A stretch of 64,000 nucleotides of DNA, taken from Methylocaldum marinum (GTDB taxonomy: Bacteria > Pseudomonadota > Gammaproteobacteria > Methylococcales > Methylococcaceae). Made by a program: the position numbers and the translations under genes. Shown here piece after piece: positions 25,475-32,745 of this stretch. Below the pieces are notes generated by a model. That model had not been told where the DNA came from and searched no databases. It worked only from the letters and a program-made list of their open reading frames with translations. Numbering within the stretch: position 1 is the first letter of the stretch; the number at the start of each line of letters is the position of its first letter. The stretch is from contig NZ_AP017928.1 in assembly GCF_003584645.1 (NCBI RefSeq), positions 4,540,833-4,604,832 of the forward strand, given 5' to 3'.

Positions 25475-26587
25475 CTAAGGGCTGGAGATTTCCTTGAGTC
25501 CTCTCAGAAACGCCAGCAAATCTTCACGTTCCTCACGGCTTAACATCACCGGCCGGTCCTGTTCGCGGCTGCGAGAATACCATTCCCTTTCAACGGCCTC
25601 TTCGAGAGTGGCGATACTGCCGTCGTGCATGTAAGGGGCCGTGCTCGCCACGTTACGGAGGGAAGGCGTCTTGAAACTTCCCAGGTCGGCCGGATTCAGG
25701 GTGACCGCAAAGCGCCCCAGCGCCGCTACCGCGGTGTCGGACGAAATCCAGCGGTCTCTTTCCTCGAGGGTGGCCTTGGCTACGGTTCGGCTCAAAAGCG
25801 CCAAGCGCGGACGCAACTGATCCAGGCCAACGCCCTCGCTGTGAAACTGGCCGTCCGTCAGCGGCGCCGCCCGCTCCCCGATGTGATGGCATTCGGCACA
25901 CCGCGCTCGGCCCCGGAAAAGCGTAAGACCTCGTTGCTCGGCCGGGGGCAGCGCCGAGGTTTCCTGTTTGAAGAGAAACCGATCCAGAGGAATATCGCTC
26001 TGTTCCAGACTGCGAACGTAAGCGCTTAAGGCTTGGGCCACCCGCGTGGACGTCGCTTGTTGCGGCGAAATTCCGAAAGCGTCGGAAAACAAACGCGTGT
26101 ATTCGTCCCGCGTCCGTATCCTGTTCAAGAGGTCGGTGGTATCGCTCAACCCATGTTCGCGCGGATTGAAGAAGGGATCGAGTACCTGATCTTCCAGGCG
26201 GGGTCGGCGCCCGTCCCAAAACTGAGCTTCCGTATAGACCGCGCCCCGCAGAGATGGTGTGTTGCGCGTTCCCTTCCTGCCTTCGACGCCCTCGGCAACG
26301 GGTTTGCCATCCGCAAAGGCTTGGTCCGGCCGATGGCACGAGGCGCAACTGACGGTACCGTTCCGGCTTAATCCGGTGTCGAAAAACAGAGTGCGGCCTA
26401 AGCGGGCCAGCACCATTGGGTTCGTCGAAGGCGAAATCGTGCGGCTTGAATTCGACTCGCGCCTAAGGGTATCGGAGCTTGGCTGGCCTAAGATCCGGGT
26501 GCTGATCAGAGAAGTTGCCAGCAACCCCACAATCACAAGGATTCTTCTAAAACGGCGTCTCGTCGGAAACCACACGATCGATCTCAT
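25475..26587 (-). CDS. Di-heme cytochrome c peroxidase
   Basis: 370 residues from ATG 26587 (MRSIVWFPTRRR). A signal anchor at about 12-35 exports it to the periplasm. Two c-type heme sites, CASCH near residue 85 and CAECH near residue 235, and the family segments LFFDTGLSRNGTVSC, FKTPSLRNVASTAPYMHDG and LRGAVYTEAQFWDGR identify the CcpA/MauG group, which reduces hydrogen peroxide using electrons from cytochrome c, or oxidises protein substrates in MauG-like members. The upstream open frame is not part of it. Repeats of the TTCGTCCTGAGCCTGTCGAA type fill the gap before the DJ-1 gene. Confidence 0.93.
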   Translation of the reverse strand: MRSIVWFPTRRRFRRILVIVGLLATSLISTRILGQPSSDTLRRESNSSRTISPSTNPMVLARLGRTLFFDTGLSRNGTVSCASCHRPDQAFADGKPVAEGVEGRKGTRNTPSLRGAVYTEAQFWDGRRPRLEDQVLDPFFNPREHGLSDTTDLLNRIRTRDEYTRLFSDAFGISPQQATSTRVAQALSAYVRSLEQSDIPLDRFLFKQETSALPPAEQRGLTLFRGRARCAECHHIGERAAPLTDGQFHSEGVGLDQLRPRLALLSRTVAKATLEERDRWISSDTAVAALGRFAVTLNPADLGSFKTPSLRNVASTAPYMHDGSIATLEEAVEREWYSRSREQDRPVMLSREEREDLLAFLRGLKEISSP

Positions 26588-26866
26588 TTCGTCTCGACAA
26601 ACAGGAATGCATACATCGGCTTTGTTCAAGGATTGCAGCAGTCGAGGCGAGCACCTTCGGAGGCGCCTTGTAATTAAAGACTTCCCTACTACACTTCTTC
26701 GCCAAAACGGCGGCCCTCGTTTTAGTGCCGGAGAGGACGGGAGAGGGAGGTCATGGCCGTTTCCTTCCCTTCTCGAATCCCCGATGTCGGTTGCGTCGCA
26801 CAAGACGCCCCAATTCTCAACCCATGTTATCCGTATAGAGGTCGAACTGTGGAGAAGCCCCAGGAA

Positions 26867-27112
26867 ATGCTTTTGGGCCGTTGGCCGATCTTGCTGCGCC
26901 GATTTTTGGGGCAAGGGCTGAAAACCCGAGCGATGGGGTGGGTGGTTTATGGGATCTTGATCGTTTTCGGTATTACGCTCGCGCGAGCGGATATCCAGTA
27001 TGTGTATGATGAATCCGGCCGCCTGGACGAAGTTGTCGACACCTCCGGCGATAGCGCCCAATACCGATATGATGCCAGCGGCAAAATCGAGGCTATCCTG
27101 CGTTATGTGTAA
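26867..27112 (+). CDS. Short exported YD-repeat (RHS-like) protein, possible RHS remnant
   Basis: 81 residues from ATG 26867; GTG 26849 is an alternative. A signal peptide (WVVYGILIVFGITLARA, about 24-40) is followed by one and a half YD repeats, IQYVYDESGRLDEVVDTSG and AQYRYDASGKIEAI, then a stop. Full RHS proteins have dozens of these repeats, so this is either the 5' remnant of an RHS gene or a short leader that marks toxin modules. It is followed after 15 bases by the 158-residue gene with its own AGGAG, suggesting an operon with the next two genes. Confidence 0.6.
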   Translation: MLLGRWPILLRRFLGQGLKTRAMGWVVYGILIVFGITLARADIQYVYDESGRLDEVVDTSGDSAQYRYDASGKIEAILRYV

Positions 27113-27127
27113 ACAAAAGGAGTAATC

Positions 27128-27604
27128 ATGTCGAACTACAAACAACTTCGCAATTTTAAAAAGGAAGAGCTTATTTTCACTGAAGCGGAGGCTCGTAATA
27201 TACTCAAATTCATATTCGAGCCAGCAGATCACGTAATAATTGAATCGCTCACCGTAACTGATGAAATAATAGGTTTTGCTCAAGGTCTCTTACTAGAGGC
27301 AATTGATGCTTCTTATGCGGTGGGGTATGTGGCGGCAATATTTAGAAGCACGACGAACCCAACTAAGGGCGCTATAGAAATAATTAAGGGTTTTGGCAAG
27401 AAAGCTGCCTTCCACTGGTTTAAACATGCAACAGCTCATGATCTGCAAGATGCGAAAATATATGAGTTTGTTCGGCTTGAGATAGCGAGGCGATTTAGAA
27501 CCCCGCTGAGAATTCTTGCAAGTACAGCTTCGCTGGAAAAACAGCCAGGCGCTTTTCTATCCTACAACAGGCCATCTGTCAGCCTGGTAAAAGCGTGGGG
27601 CTGA
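27128..27604 (+). CDS. Unknown 158-aa protein, accessory island
   Basis: Starts at ATG 27128 six bases after AGGAG. AT-rich codon use contrasts with the chromosomal genes. A charged N-terminal part precedes a central hydrophobic helical stretch (about residues 50-80, IIGFAQGLLLEAIDASYAVGYVAAIF), then a basic region with histidines (KKAAFHWFKHATAHD). I do not recognise it. Between an RHS-like fragment and an ankyrin-type protein, with a five-base gap to the latter, it could be an RHS-associated toxin domain or its partner; that is inference from position. Confidence 0.6.
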   Translation: MSNYKQLRNFKKEELIFTEAEARNILKFIFEPADHVIIESLTVTDEIIGFAQGLLLEAIDASYAVGYVAAIFRSTTNPTKGAIEIIKGFGKKAAFHWFKHATAHDLQDAKIYEFVRLEIARRFRTPLRILASTASLEKQPGAFLSYNRPSVSLVKAWG

Positions 27605-27608
27605 TTCT

Positions 27609-28133
27609 GTGAAAATAAAAATTACGGCGGGCATTATATTGCTTATCTCAGGAGTTGTCGGGCTAACGTCATACGACCTTTCGAATATGGATACTGAGAC
27701 AATAATATTATGCTCTTCAAATGAAGGAGGAGTACTAATACCGGGAAAAATATGTGAATACTATATGTATAATCACAGAAATATTAAAGAAGATGTTGAG
27801 CAGCTAGCTAGTGGCGCTAGCTTAGCTTTCATTTTAAATGGGAATAGCGAAAAAAAGTACAAAATAGCAGAATTCTTTATTTCAAACGGCCTTGATGTTA
27901 ATGGAGTCAATCATTACGGCGACTACAATCTAACGCCAATTTACAGTTCTGTGTTGTTAAATGACGTTGTGATGGCTGAATTTTTATTAAAGCATGGTGC
28001 GGATTTAAGAATAAAACCTCCGTCGGTAAATATGAACCCATTAGAGTTTGCGCGATCGCTTCAAGAAAAAGTGCCATCAGTTGATAGAAGTAAAATACTA
28101 GAGCTTTTGGCCGATCGAATGAAAAACACATAA
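27609..28133 (+). CDS. Exported ankyrin-repeat protein, possible immunity protein
   Basis: 174 residues from GTG 27609, four bases after the preceding stop. N-terminal signal or anchor (ITAGIILLISGVVGLTS, about 4-20). Residues about 80-155 contain two recognisable ankyrin-type units: AEFFISNGLDVNGVNHYGDYNLTPIY and AEFLLKHGADLRIKPPSVNMNPLEFA (quoted in part as FISNGLDVN and LLKHGADLR). Ankyrin proteins beside toxin genes often serve as immunity factors. AT-rich, likely acquired. It is the last gene before a broken TIG-domain gene. Confidence 0.65.
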   Translation: MKIKITAGIILLISGVVGLTSYDLSNMDTETIILCSSNEGGVLIPGKICEYYMYNHRNIKEDVEQLASGASLAFILNGNSEKKYKIAEFFISNGLDVNGVNHYGDYNLTPIYSSVLLNDVVMAEFLLKHGADLRIKPPSVNMNPLEFARSLQEKVPSVDRSKILELLADRMKNT

Positions 28134-28150
28134 CAATCGCATGCACTCGG

Positions 28151-28342
28151 ATAGCAAAAAGGCGGCGCTCCTCGTTCCTCGTCGCTCTGCTTTTTGCTGC
28201 CGGTGATGCGAAAGGTTATGCGGCCGGTGAGGTGACGATCGCGGAATTCACGCCGAACCGGGGGCCGGTCGGTACCACGGTGAGGATTTACGGCGTAGGG
28301 TTCAGCGCCACCCCGGCAAGCAATACCGTCCAGCCCGGGTAG
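28151..28342 (+). pseudogene. Remnant of an IPT/TIG-domain exported protein
   Basis: In frame with agg 28160 the translation reads RRSSFLVALLFAAGDAKGYA (signal peptide), then TIAEFTPNRGPVGTTVRIYG and GVGFSATPASNTVQ, the start of an IPT/TIG immunoglobulin-like domain, and stops at 28340. No start codon exists in this frame; the ATG at 28141 is one frame off, so there is either a frameshift or a lost start. The 3' part is replaced by a dispersed repeat (TAGGATGCGGTGACG) and then the IS66 element. In related genomes such N-termini precede long RHS or adhesin-like proteins. Confidence 0.65.
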
Positions 28343-28442
28343 GATGCGGTGACGGAGGAGGAACCGCATCATTCGAGTTCGGTAAGCGTTCGGCGGTACC
28401 CGGACTTGTGGTCGCAGTGGCGAACGGTTAAGTGGTCGCTTG

Positions 28443-29945
28443 TTACGCCCCGGGCAGCTTGCAGTTGTGAGGAAGCAGGCTGTCGATGTCCTTCTGCTTG
28501 GTGGAAGGCAGGCGGTTGAGGACATCCTTCAGATAGGCCTCCGGATTGATGCCCAGCTCCTTGCAGGTCTGGATCAGGCTGAAGACGGTGGCGGCGACCT
28601 GGCCGCCCTTGGGCGAGCCGAGGAACAGCCAGTTCTTGCGGCCGATGGTCAGCGGGCGGATGGCCCGTTCGCTCCGGTTGTTGTCGATCTCCAGGCGACC
28701 GTCTTCGGTATAGCGCTCCAGCGCCGGCCAGTTCTTGAGGGCATAGCCGATGGCCTGGGCAGTGGGGGTCTTGGGCGCCAGCTGGCGCAGCCGGTCTTCG
28801 AGCCTGGCCTTGAACTCGGCCAGGATCGGCCGCGCCTGTTCCTGCCGTAGCTTTCGGGTGCCTTCGGCGTCGAGTTGCTGTTCCTTGGCCTCCCGTTCGA
28901 TGGCGTAGAGCCGGCCGATGTACTCCAAGGCCTCATGGGCGCTGATGCGCTTGCCGTTCTCGGTCTGTCGGGCAATCTCGAAGAACTTGCGGCGCGCATG
29001 CGCCCAGCACGCCACTTCCAGGACCTTGCCTGCGGCGAAGATCTGGTCGTAACCGGCATAGGCGTCCGCCTGCAGGTAGCCGCTGTAGCCTTCCAGTTTG
29101 GCCTTGGGATGCTTGCCCGCCCGGGTTTCGGTGTGGTCATAGACGACGATGGGCGGCGAGTGGCCGGCGTATACCCAAAACCGGGTTTCCCGCGTCTTGC
29201 CGCGGTCCTGCACCGCCACAGTGGTGTCGTCCGAGAAGATCACCGGCTGTTGCTTGAGCAACGCCAGCATCCGCTCGACCAAGGGCTGCAGCTGCCAGCC
29301 GCTCTGGATGACCCAGTCGCACAACGTGGTGCGGGCAATGGGGACACCCTGGTGGGCAAAGATTTGCTCGATGCGGTACAGCGGCAGGTGATAGCCGTAT
29401 TTGGCCATCAGCAGATGTGCCAGAAGACCCGGCAGAGGGATGCCCTGCTCGATGATTTGCGGCGGGGCCGGTACCGTGGTCAACTGCCCTTGGCACTTCG
29501 CGCAGGCGCACTTTTCCCGCCGCGTTTCCACGACCTTCAGTTGCGCCGGGACGTAATCCAAGCGTTCGGAGCTTTCGTAGCCGATCACCGGCCGTTCCTC
29601 ACCGCAGGCAGGACACTGCCGGTCTTGTGCCGACAACGGCAATACCACGATCTCTCGCGGCAGATGCGCCGGCAGTGCGGTGCGCTTCGGTTGATTCTTG
29701 GCGGGCGATTGCACCACCACCGTCTTGAACGCCACCGGACTGGCGACGGGGGCGTCCTCGGGCACCTCATCCCACAGCGGCAGTTGGTCGATGTCGGGGA
29801 GGGTCGCCAGTCGCTCGGAACGGGCGCCGAACAGCAGCTTCTTCAGCTGCGCTAGGTCGAATTCCAGCCGTTCGATGCGCGCCTCGCGCTGGGCCAGGGT
29901 GGCCTTTAGAGTACGATTTTCTTCGGCGAGAGCGGCGGCATTCAT
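28443..29945 (-). CDS. tnpC: IS66 transposase TnpC
   Basis: 500 residues from ATG 29945; ATGs at 29954 and 30005 are upstream options. In order: N-terminal leucine-zipper-like region (ALAEENRTLKATLAQREA), helix-turn-helix IS66 segment (LKKLLFGARSERL), zinc-finger domain (CPACGEERP ... CACAKCQGQL), the DDE catalytic core (SDDTTVAVQDRG, LQADAYAGYDQI, and the glutamate near DGRLEIDNNRSERAIR) and the C-terminal domain (IQTCKELGINPEAYL). All key acidic residues appear present, so this is probably functional. Confidence 0.95.
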   Translation of the reverse strand: MNAAALAEENRTLKATLAQREARIERLEFDLAQLKKLLFGARSERLATLPDIDQLPLWDEVPEDAPVASPVAFKTVVVQSPAKNQPKRTALPAHLPREIVVLPLSAQDRQCPACGEERPVIGYESSERLDYVPAQLKVVETRREKCACAKCQGQLTTVPAPPQIIEQGIPLPGLLAHLLMAKYGYHLPLYRIEQIFAHQGVPIARTTLCDWVIQSGWQLQPLVERMLALLKQQPVIFSDDTTVAVQDRGKTRETRFWVYAGHSPPIVVYDHTETRAGKHPKAKLEGYSGYLQADAYAGYDQIFAAGKVLEVACWAHARRKFFEIARQTENGKRISAHEALEYIGRLYAIEREAKEQQLDAEGTRKLRQEQARPILAEFKARLEDRLRQLAPKTPTAQAIGYALKNWPALERYTEDGRLEIDNNRSERAIRPLTIGRKNWLFLGSPKGGQVAATVFSLIQTCKELGINPEAYLKDVLNRLPSTKQKDIDSLLPHNCKLPGA

Positions 29946-30012
29946 GGCTGCCATTATACCCGGTGGACCACCCGAAAGCCCAGCTCTGATGCGGGTTTTA
30001 GGCACTTTCGAC

Positions 30013-30354
30013 TCAGCCGACCCGACCCGCGCGAACCGCGCGGAAACGGGCCACCGTCAGGTCCACGCCTTCCAGCAACAGCAGCAGGTCCGAGCGCGAA
30101 ATCGTCCCCTGAACCGGCTTGCGGAAGCGGCCTTTCTCCAGCCGCTTGTAGGCCAGCCAGAAACCGTGACGATCCCACCACAACAGCTTCACCTTGTCCC
30201 GGCCCCGGTTGAAAAACACGAACACCGCACCCGATAACGGCGAATGCCCCAGACTGCTCTCCACCGCCAGCGCCAAACCATCGATGGACTTGCGCAAATC
30301 GACCGGCTCGGCCACCACATACACCGCCGCCGCACTCAGAATCGTCGCCAGCAT
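30013..30354 (-). CDS. tnpB: IS66 accessory protein TnpB
   Basis: 113 residues from ATG 30354, overlapping the tnpA stop by one base (TGATG). Family signature VDLRKSIDGLALAVE, VFVFFNRGRDKVKLLWWDR and GFWLAYKRLEKGRF all present. Needed for full transposition in IS66 elements; its biochemical role is not established. Confidence 0.95.
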   Translation of the reverse strand: MLATILSAAAVYVVAEPVDLRKSIDGLALAVESSLGHSPLSGAVFVFFNRGRDKVKLLWWDRHGFWLAYKRLEKGRFRKPVQGTISRSDLLLLLEGVDLTVARFRAVRAGRVG

Positions 30355-30656
30355 CACGAGACCAATGCGGCCACCACCTGCTTCAACAACCCGGCATCGA
30401 ACCCCGGTTTCACCTCGATGCGAACCCCGCCCACCGACAACCACAGACCACCGACTGCTGTCTCACCGCCATCTACCCGCATCAACGTCAGTGGCGCCAC
30501 CACCGCTGGCTGCGCTACGCGTCGACGCCAGTAGATGAACGCCGCATAGCTGACCGCCTCGCGCGCACACCAAGCGCGCACCGACAACCCACTCCCTGCC
30601 TGTTGCTCCAGCAGGACCCGCCAATGCATCTCTCGTTCTTGTTTCGTCATCGCCAT
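30354..30656 (-). CDS. tnpA: IS66 accessory protein TnpA
   Basis: 100 residues. N-terminal helix-turn-helix-like part (QAGSGLSVRAWCAREAVSYA) followed by YWRRRVAQP, typical of IS66 TnpA. First gene of the element, translationally coupled to tnpB. Confidence 0.9.
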   Translation of the reverse strand: MAMTKQEREMHWRVLLEQQAGSGLSVRAWCAREAVSYAAFIYWRRRVAQPAVVAPLTLMRVDGGETAVGGLWLSVGGVRIEVKPGFDAGLLKQVVAALVS

Positions 30657-30735
30657 CTCCTCCTCTTCGGGAATATGGCGATACTGTGACTCAGGCGCTA
30701 ATCGGTGGGAATTATGCGGACAGCCGGACGCTTAC

Positions 30736-31434
30736 GTCGGAGGCACCCATGATAGCGAAGAATGCGGGTAATGCTGCGGGAGCCAAGGGGTGCCGGTTTG
30801 AGATCATCCCGAAGGCCGGATGGACAGCTTCGAAGCTCAACCGGGCAACAAGGCAGCGGGAACCGACAAGGTCAGTCAAGCGGAATACGCACAGGGCGTG
30901 GAAGAGCGGATTAAAGCGCTTTCAGCCGGACTACGTAGTCTCAATTACCGACCCCAACCGGTTCGGCGTGTCTATATTCCCAAGGGCAATGGAAAGCAAC
31001 GGCCATTGGGCATGCCTTGCTTTGAAGACCGGCTCGTACAACATCGCCTGTCCGGGATACTGCAAGCGATCTGGGAGCCTGAATTTCGCAACTGTTCGTA
31101 CGGGTTTCGCCCGGATCGTAACGCACATCAAGCGCTTGCGCGGTTAGGCGAGAGGGTCACCAATCACAACACCCAATGGCTCGTCCAGGCTGACATCAAA
31201 GGATTCTTTTGTCGTGGGATCGGTTTAGCGAAGTCCTGTCAAGCTGGATGCCATCGTTGCGAATCCGGCACAATCTATACCCCAAACCACTGTGGACGAC
31301 TCAAGCTGGGAGCCGGATGGTGTAACGCTCCAAGTCCGGTTCTGCGGGGGCTGCGAGACGTACTGATTCATCGGGATTCTCGTAGCTACTCTCCCGATCA
31401 CGCGTGATTACAAGATCTGGCCCCATTGGTGTGC
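30736..31434 (+). mobile_element. Group II intron copy A, 5'-truncated and internally deleted
   Basis: Matches copy B from its position 36106 onward but the 5' RNA domains are missing, replaced by the IS66 end. The reverse-transcriptase frame is cut at about 31210 and joins directly to the last part of the intron. Domain V (GAGCCGGATG ... AAGTCCGGTTC) is at 31310-31342, and the 3' end CAAGATCTGGCCCCATTGGT is at 31411-31430. It abuts an IS630 fragment. Confidence 0.85.
30820..31407 (+). pseudogene. Group II intron reverse transcriptase, deleted
   Basis: Begins MDSFEAQPGNKAAGTDKVSQ and keeps RT blocks 0-2 (RRVYIPKGNGKQRPLGMP, NCSYGFRPDRNAHQALARLG, TQWLVQADIKGFF). It then jumps through a deletion into the intron 3' region, out of the original frame; the YADD catalytic block, thumb and maturase domain are absent. 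Cannot be active. Confidence 0.85.
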
Positions 31435-31638
31435 TCACAACTCGCCCTCGGCGGAGATGGCCCGCGGACGGCCGGCATGGCTGGGCTTCGGGGCCAATTG
31501 GCCGGTTTCGATGAAGAGCTTCTTAAACACGTGAACGGTGTTCGGACTGACCCGGAACAGCGCGGCCGTCTTGCGTACGGTGTGCGTCAGGGCGTAGCTG
31601 AACATCCGGGTTCTCAGATCGAGTGAGTAAGCTTTCAT
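31435..31638 (-). pseudogene. IS630 family transposase N-terminal fragment
   Basis: 67 residues, MKAYSLDLRTRMFSYALTHT with the helix-turn-helix VRKTAALFRVSPNTVHVFKK and the linker GQLAPKPSHAGRP. The frame ends exactly where group II intron copy A ends, so the rest of the transposase was lost or displaced. No DDE catalytic domain remains. Confidence 0.8.
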
Positions 31639-31707
31639 GACACGACTCCAAGGTGATGTTCATCCTTCGACCGTCAGTAGTCGCAAAAATTTAAATTTGA
31701 TGTAGCA

Positions 31708-32148
31708 TCAGTTGGGATACTCGCTAGGACATTTAGCGCTATTAGCAAAGTCTTTTTTATTATCGACAAAAAGAACATGAATTTTGTCAATTAACCAACG
31801 ACCATTGCTTGAAATATATTTAAGACTAAAAATCAAAGGAGAATTTTCTTCGTCATACCCATTGACAGTAAGGCAACCATCTTGCTCATTCATTTTCTCA
31901 TAGTGGCTATCTATATTAACCATATAACTCTTGAAAAGTAACTGACTAGCTGCATCTGGATTTGATTGGTAATCCCTGCCAAGCAGGGAATGGCTAAAGA
32001 AGTTACTAGCCACTTCAATAATATTATTTTTATTCGCAACATTCTCATACTGTGAAAATTCTTGATACAGCACAGAAGAAGAATTGTGCACGGTAGCGCA
32101 GCTTGTCATAAACAGAGCAAGAACGAGGCCAATAAGTACATTTTTCAT
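31708..32148 (-). CDS. Small lipoprotein, candidate immunity protein
   Basis: 146 residues. Signal MKNVLIGLVLALFMTSC with the lipobox cysteine at residue 17. The mature part (NSSSVLYQEFSQYENVANK ... KKDFANSAKCPSEYPN) is a small AT-rich-coded domain with cysteines in GCLTV and AKCPSE, possibly NTF2-like given YISSNGRWLIDKIHVLF, though this is weak. It starts two bases after the stop of the 142-residue gene, so the two form a pair. Lipoprotein immunity proteins for periplasmic toxins look like this; that role is inference. Confidence 0.65.
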   Translation of the reverse strand: MKNVLIGLVLALFMTSCATVHNSSSVLYQEFSQYENVANKNNIIEVASNFFSHSLLGRDYQSNPDAASQLLFKSYMVNIDSHYEKMNEQDGCLTVNGYDEENSPLIFSLKYISSNGRWLIDKIHVLFVDNKKDFANSAKCPSEYPN

Positions 32149-32150
32149 CC

Positions 32151-32579
32151 TCAGTGCCCCATTATTTTCTGCAATTCCATGTCATAGGCATGGTGCCGCC
32201 CCTTTAGAGCCCGAGCAGCACGACACAGCAGGCCGGAACAAGATGTTATCAATTCTTCTAAGTCAAAATCTCCTAAGATCGACAATTTTATGTATTCCAA
32301 ATCAAAGGTGGCGGTATAGCCTACTTTCATTCCATCCTTGTTATTGAAGTTTACGCTAACTCGTTTAATTTTAGCTCCTATCTTCTCGAGAACTGGTGTT
32401 CCACTGAATGTCAAAACCCCCGCCGAACCTGACAGTGTGGCGTTGCCATTTTGGTCTACAATCAGCTTTGCGTTGCCTTTTTGAACCATGATTTTGACTG
32501 TCATACCTTTATCTTTTGAATATGCCAACTCAATAAGTTTTGCAATTGTTATCTTTGCTTCTGTTCTTTCAAGATCCAT
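32151..32579 (-). CDS. Unknown 142-aa protein paired with a lipoprotein
   Basis: Starts MDLERTEAKITIAKL at ATG 32579 after AAGGAGAAACTT. Predicted mixed alpha/beta, with a glycine-rich beta region (DQNGNATLSGSAGVLTFSG) and a C-terminal basic tail (CRAARALKGRHHAYDMEL). No signal peptide. AT-rich. No family recognised. Being directly upstream of a lipoprotein gene, in an island full of transposons, it could be a toxin or effector, but I see no catalytic motif. Confidence 0.6.
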   Translation of the reverse strand: MDLERTEAKITIAKLIELAYSKDKGMTVKIMVQKGNAKLIVDQNGNATLSGSAGVLTFSGTPVLEKIGAKIKRVSVNFNNKDGMKVGYTATFDLEYIKLSILGDFDLEELITSCSGLLCRAARALKGRHHAYDMELQKIMGH

Positions 32580-32610
32580 AAGTTTCTCCTTGGTTTTAGC
32601 ATGTAATGTT

Positions 32611-32700
32611 AACGTCTAAGAATTTATCCATCTTGCGCCCCAGCTTCGATGTCACGTTAGGACCTAACACGAGCGCACGACGGATAAATGCTTAGACGTT
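32611..32700. repeat. Long imperfect hairpin upstream of the 142-aa gene
   Basis: Outer arms AACGTCTAAG (32611-32620) and CTTAGACGTT (32691-32700), then ATTTATCC/GGATAAAT and TTGCGC/GCGCA after mismatches. The top contains a second palindrome, GTTAGG-A-CCTAAC. The right arm runs into the remnant of an old IS1. It recalls integron attC sites in size and in having unpaired bases, but the conserved end boxes are not right. Confidence 0.6.
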
Positions 32701-32745
32701 TGATAGGTCATAGATCCAGTCGACACTTAAACTGAGAGATAATTA
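32698..32745 (-). mobile_element. Remnant of an older IS1, split by two later insertions
   Basis: TTTGATAGGTCATAGATCCA onward matches the terminal 84 bases of the intact IS1 at 34618-35427. The sequence is interrupted at TAATTA by the ISNCY-like element, resumes at 34588-34617 (TAATTATACATTGTAGTATA), is interrupted by the intact IS1, and finishes at 35428-35447 with AAACCCACCACC. The reassembled stretch has the same length as the intact end and differs at roughly one base in six. Confidence 0.8.

Larger units (their letters stand above)
28382..30735 (-). mobile_element. IS66 family insertion sequence, complete
   Basis: 2354 bases with three genes in the order tnpA-tnpB-tnpC on the minus strand. 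Terminal inverted repeats begin GTAAGCGTTCGGCGGTACCC (28382 rightwards) and GTAAGCGTCCGGCTGTCCGC (30735 leftwards), 16 of 20 matching. IS66 normally makes 8-bp target duplications, but the flanks CGAGTTCG and GTCGGAGG differ. The left flank is a dispersed repeat, the right flank is the interior of a group II intron, so a deletion or recombination followed insertion. Confidence 0.9.

Noticed and set aside
32611..32700. Calling the hairpin an integron attC site
   Set aside because: The end sequences do not fit RYYYAAC and GTTRRRY, and no integrase gene is present.
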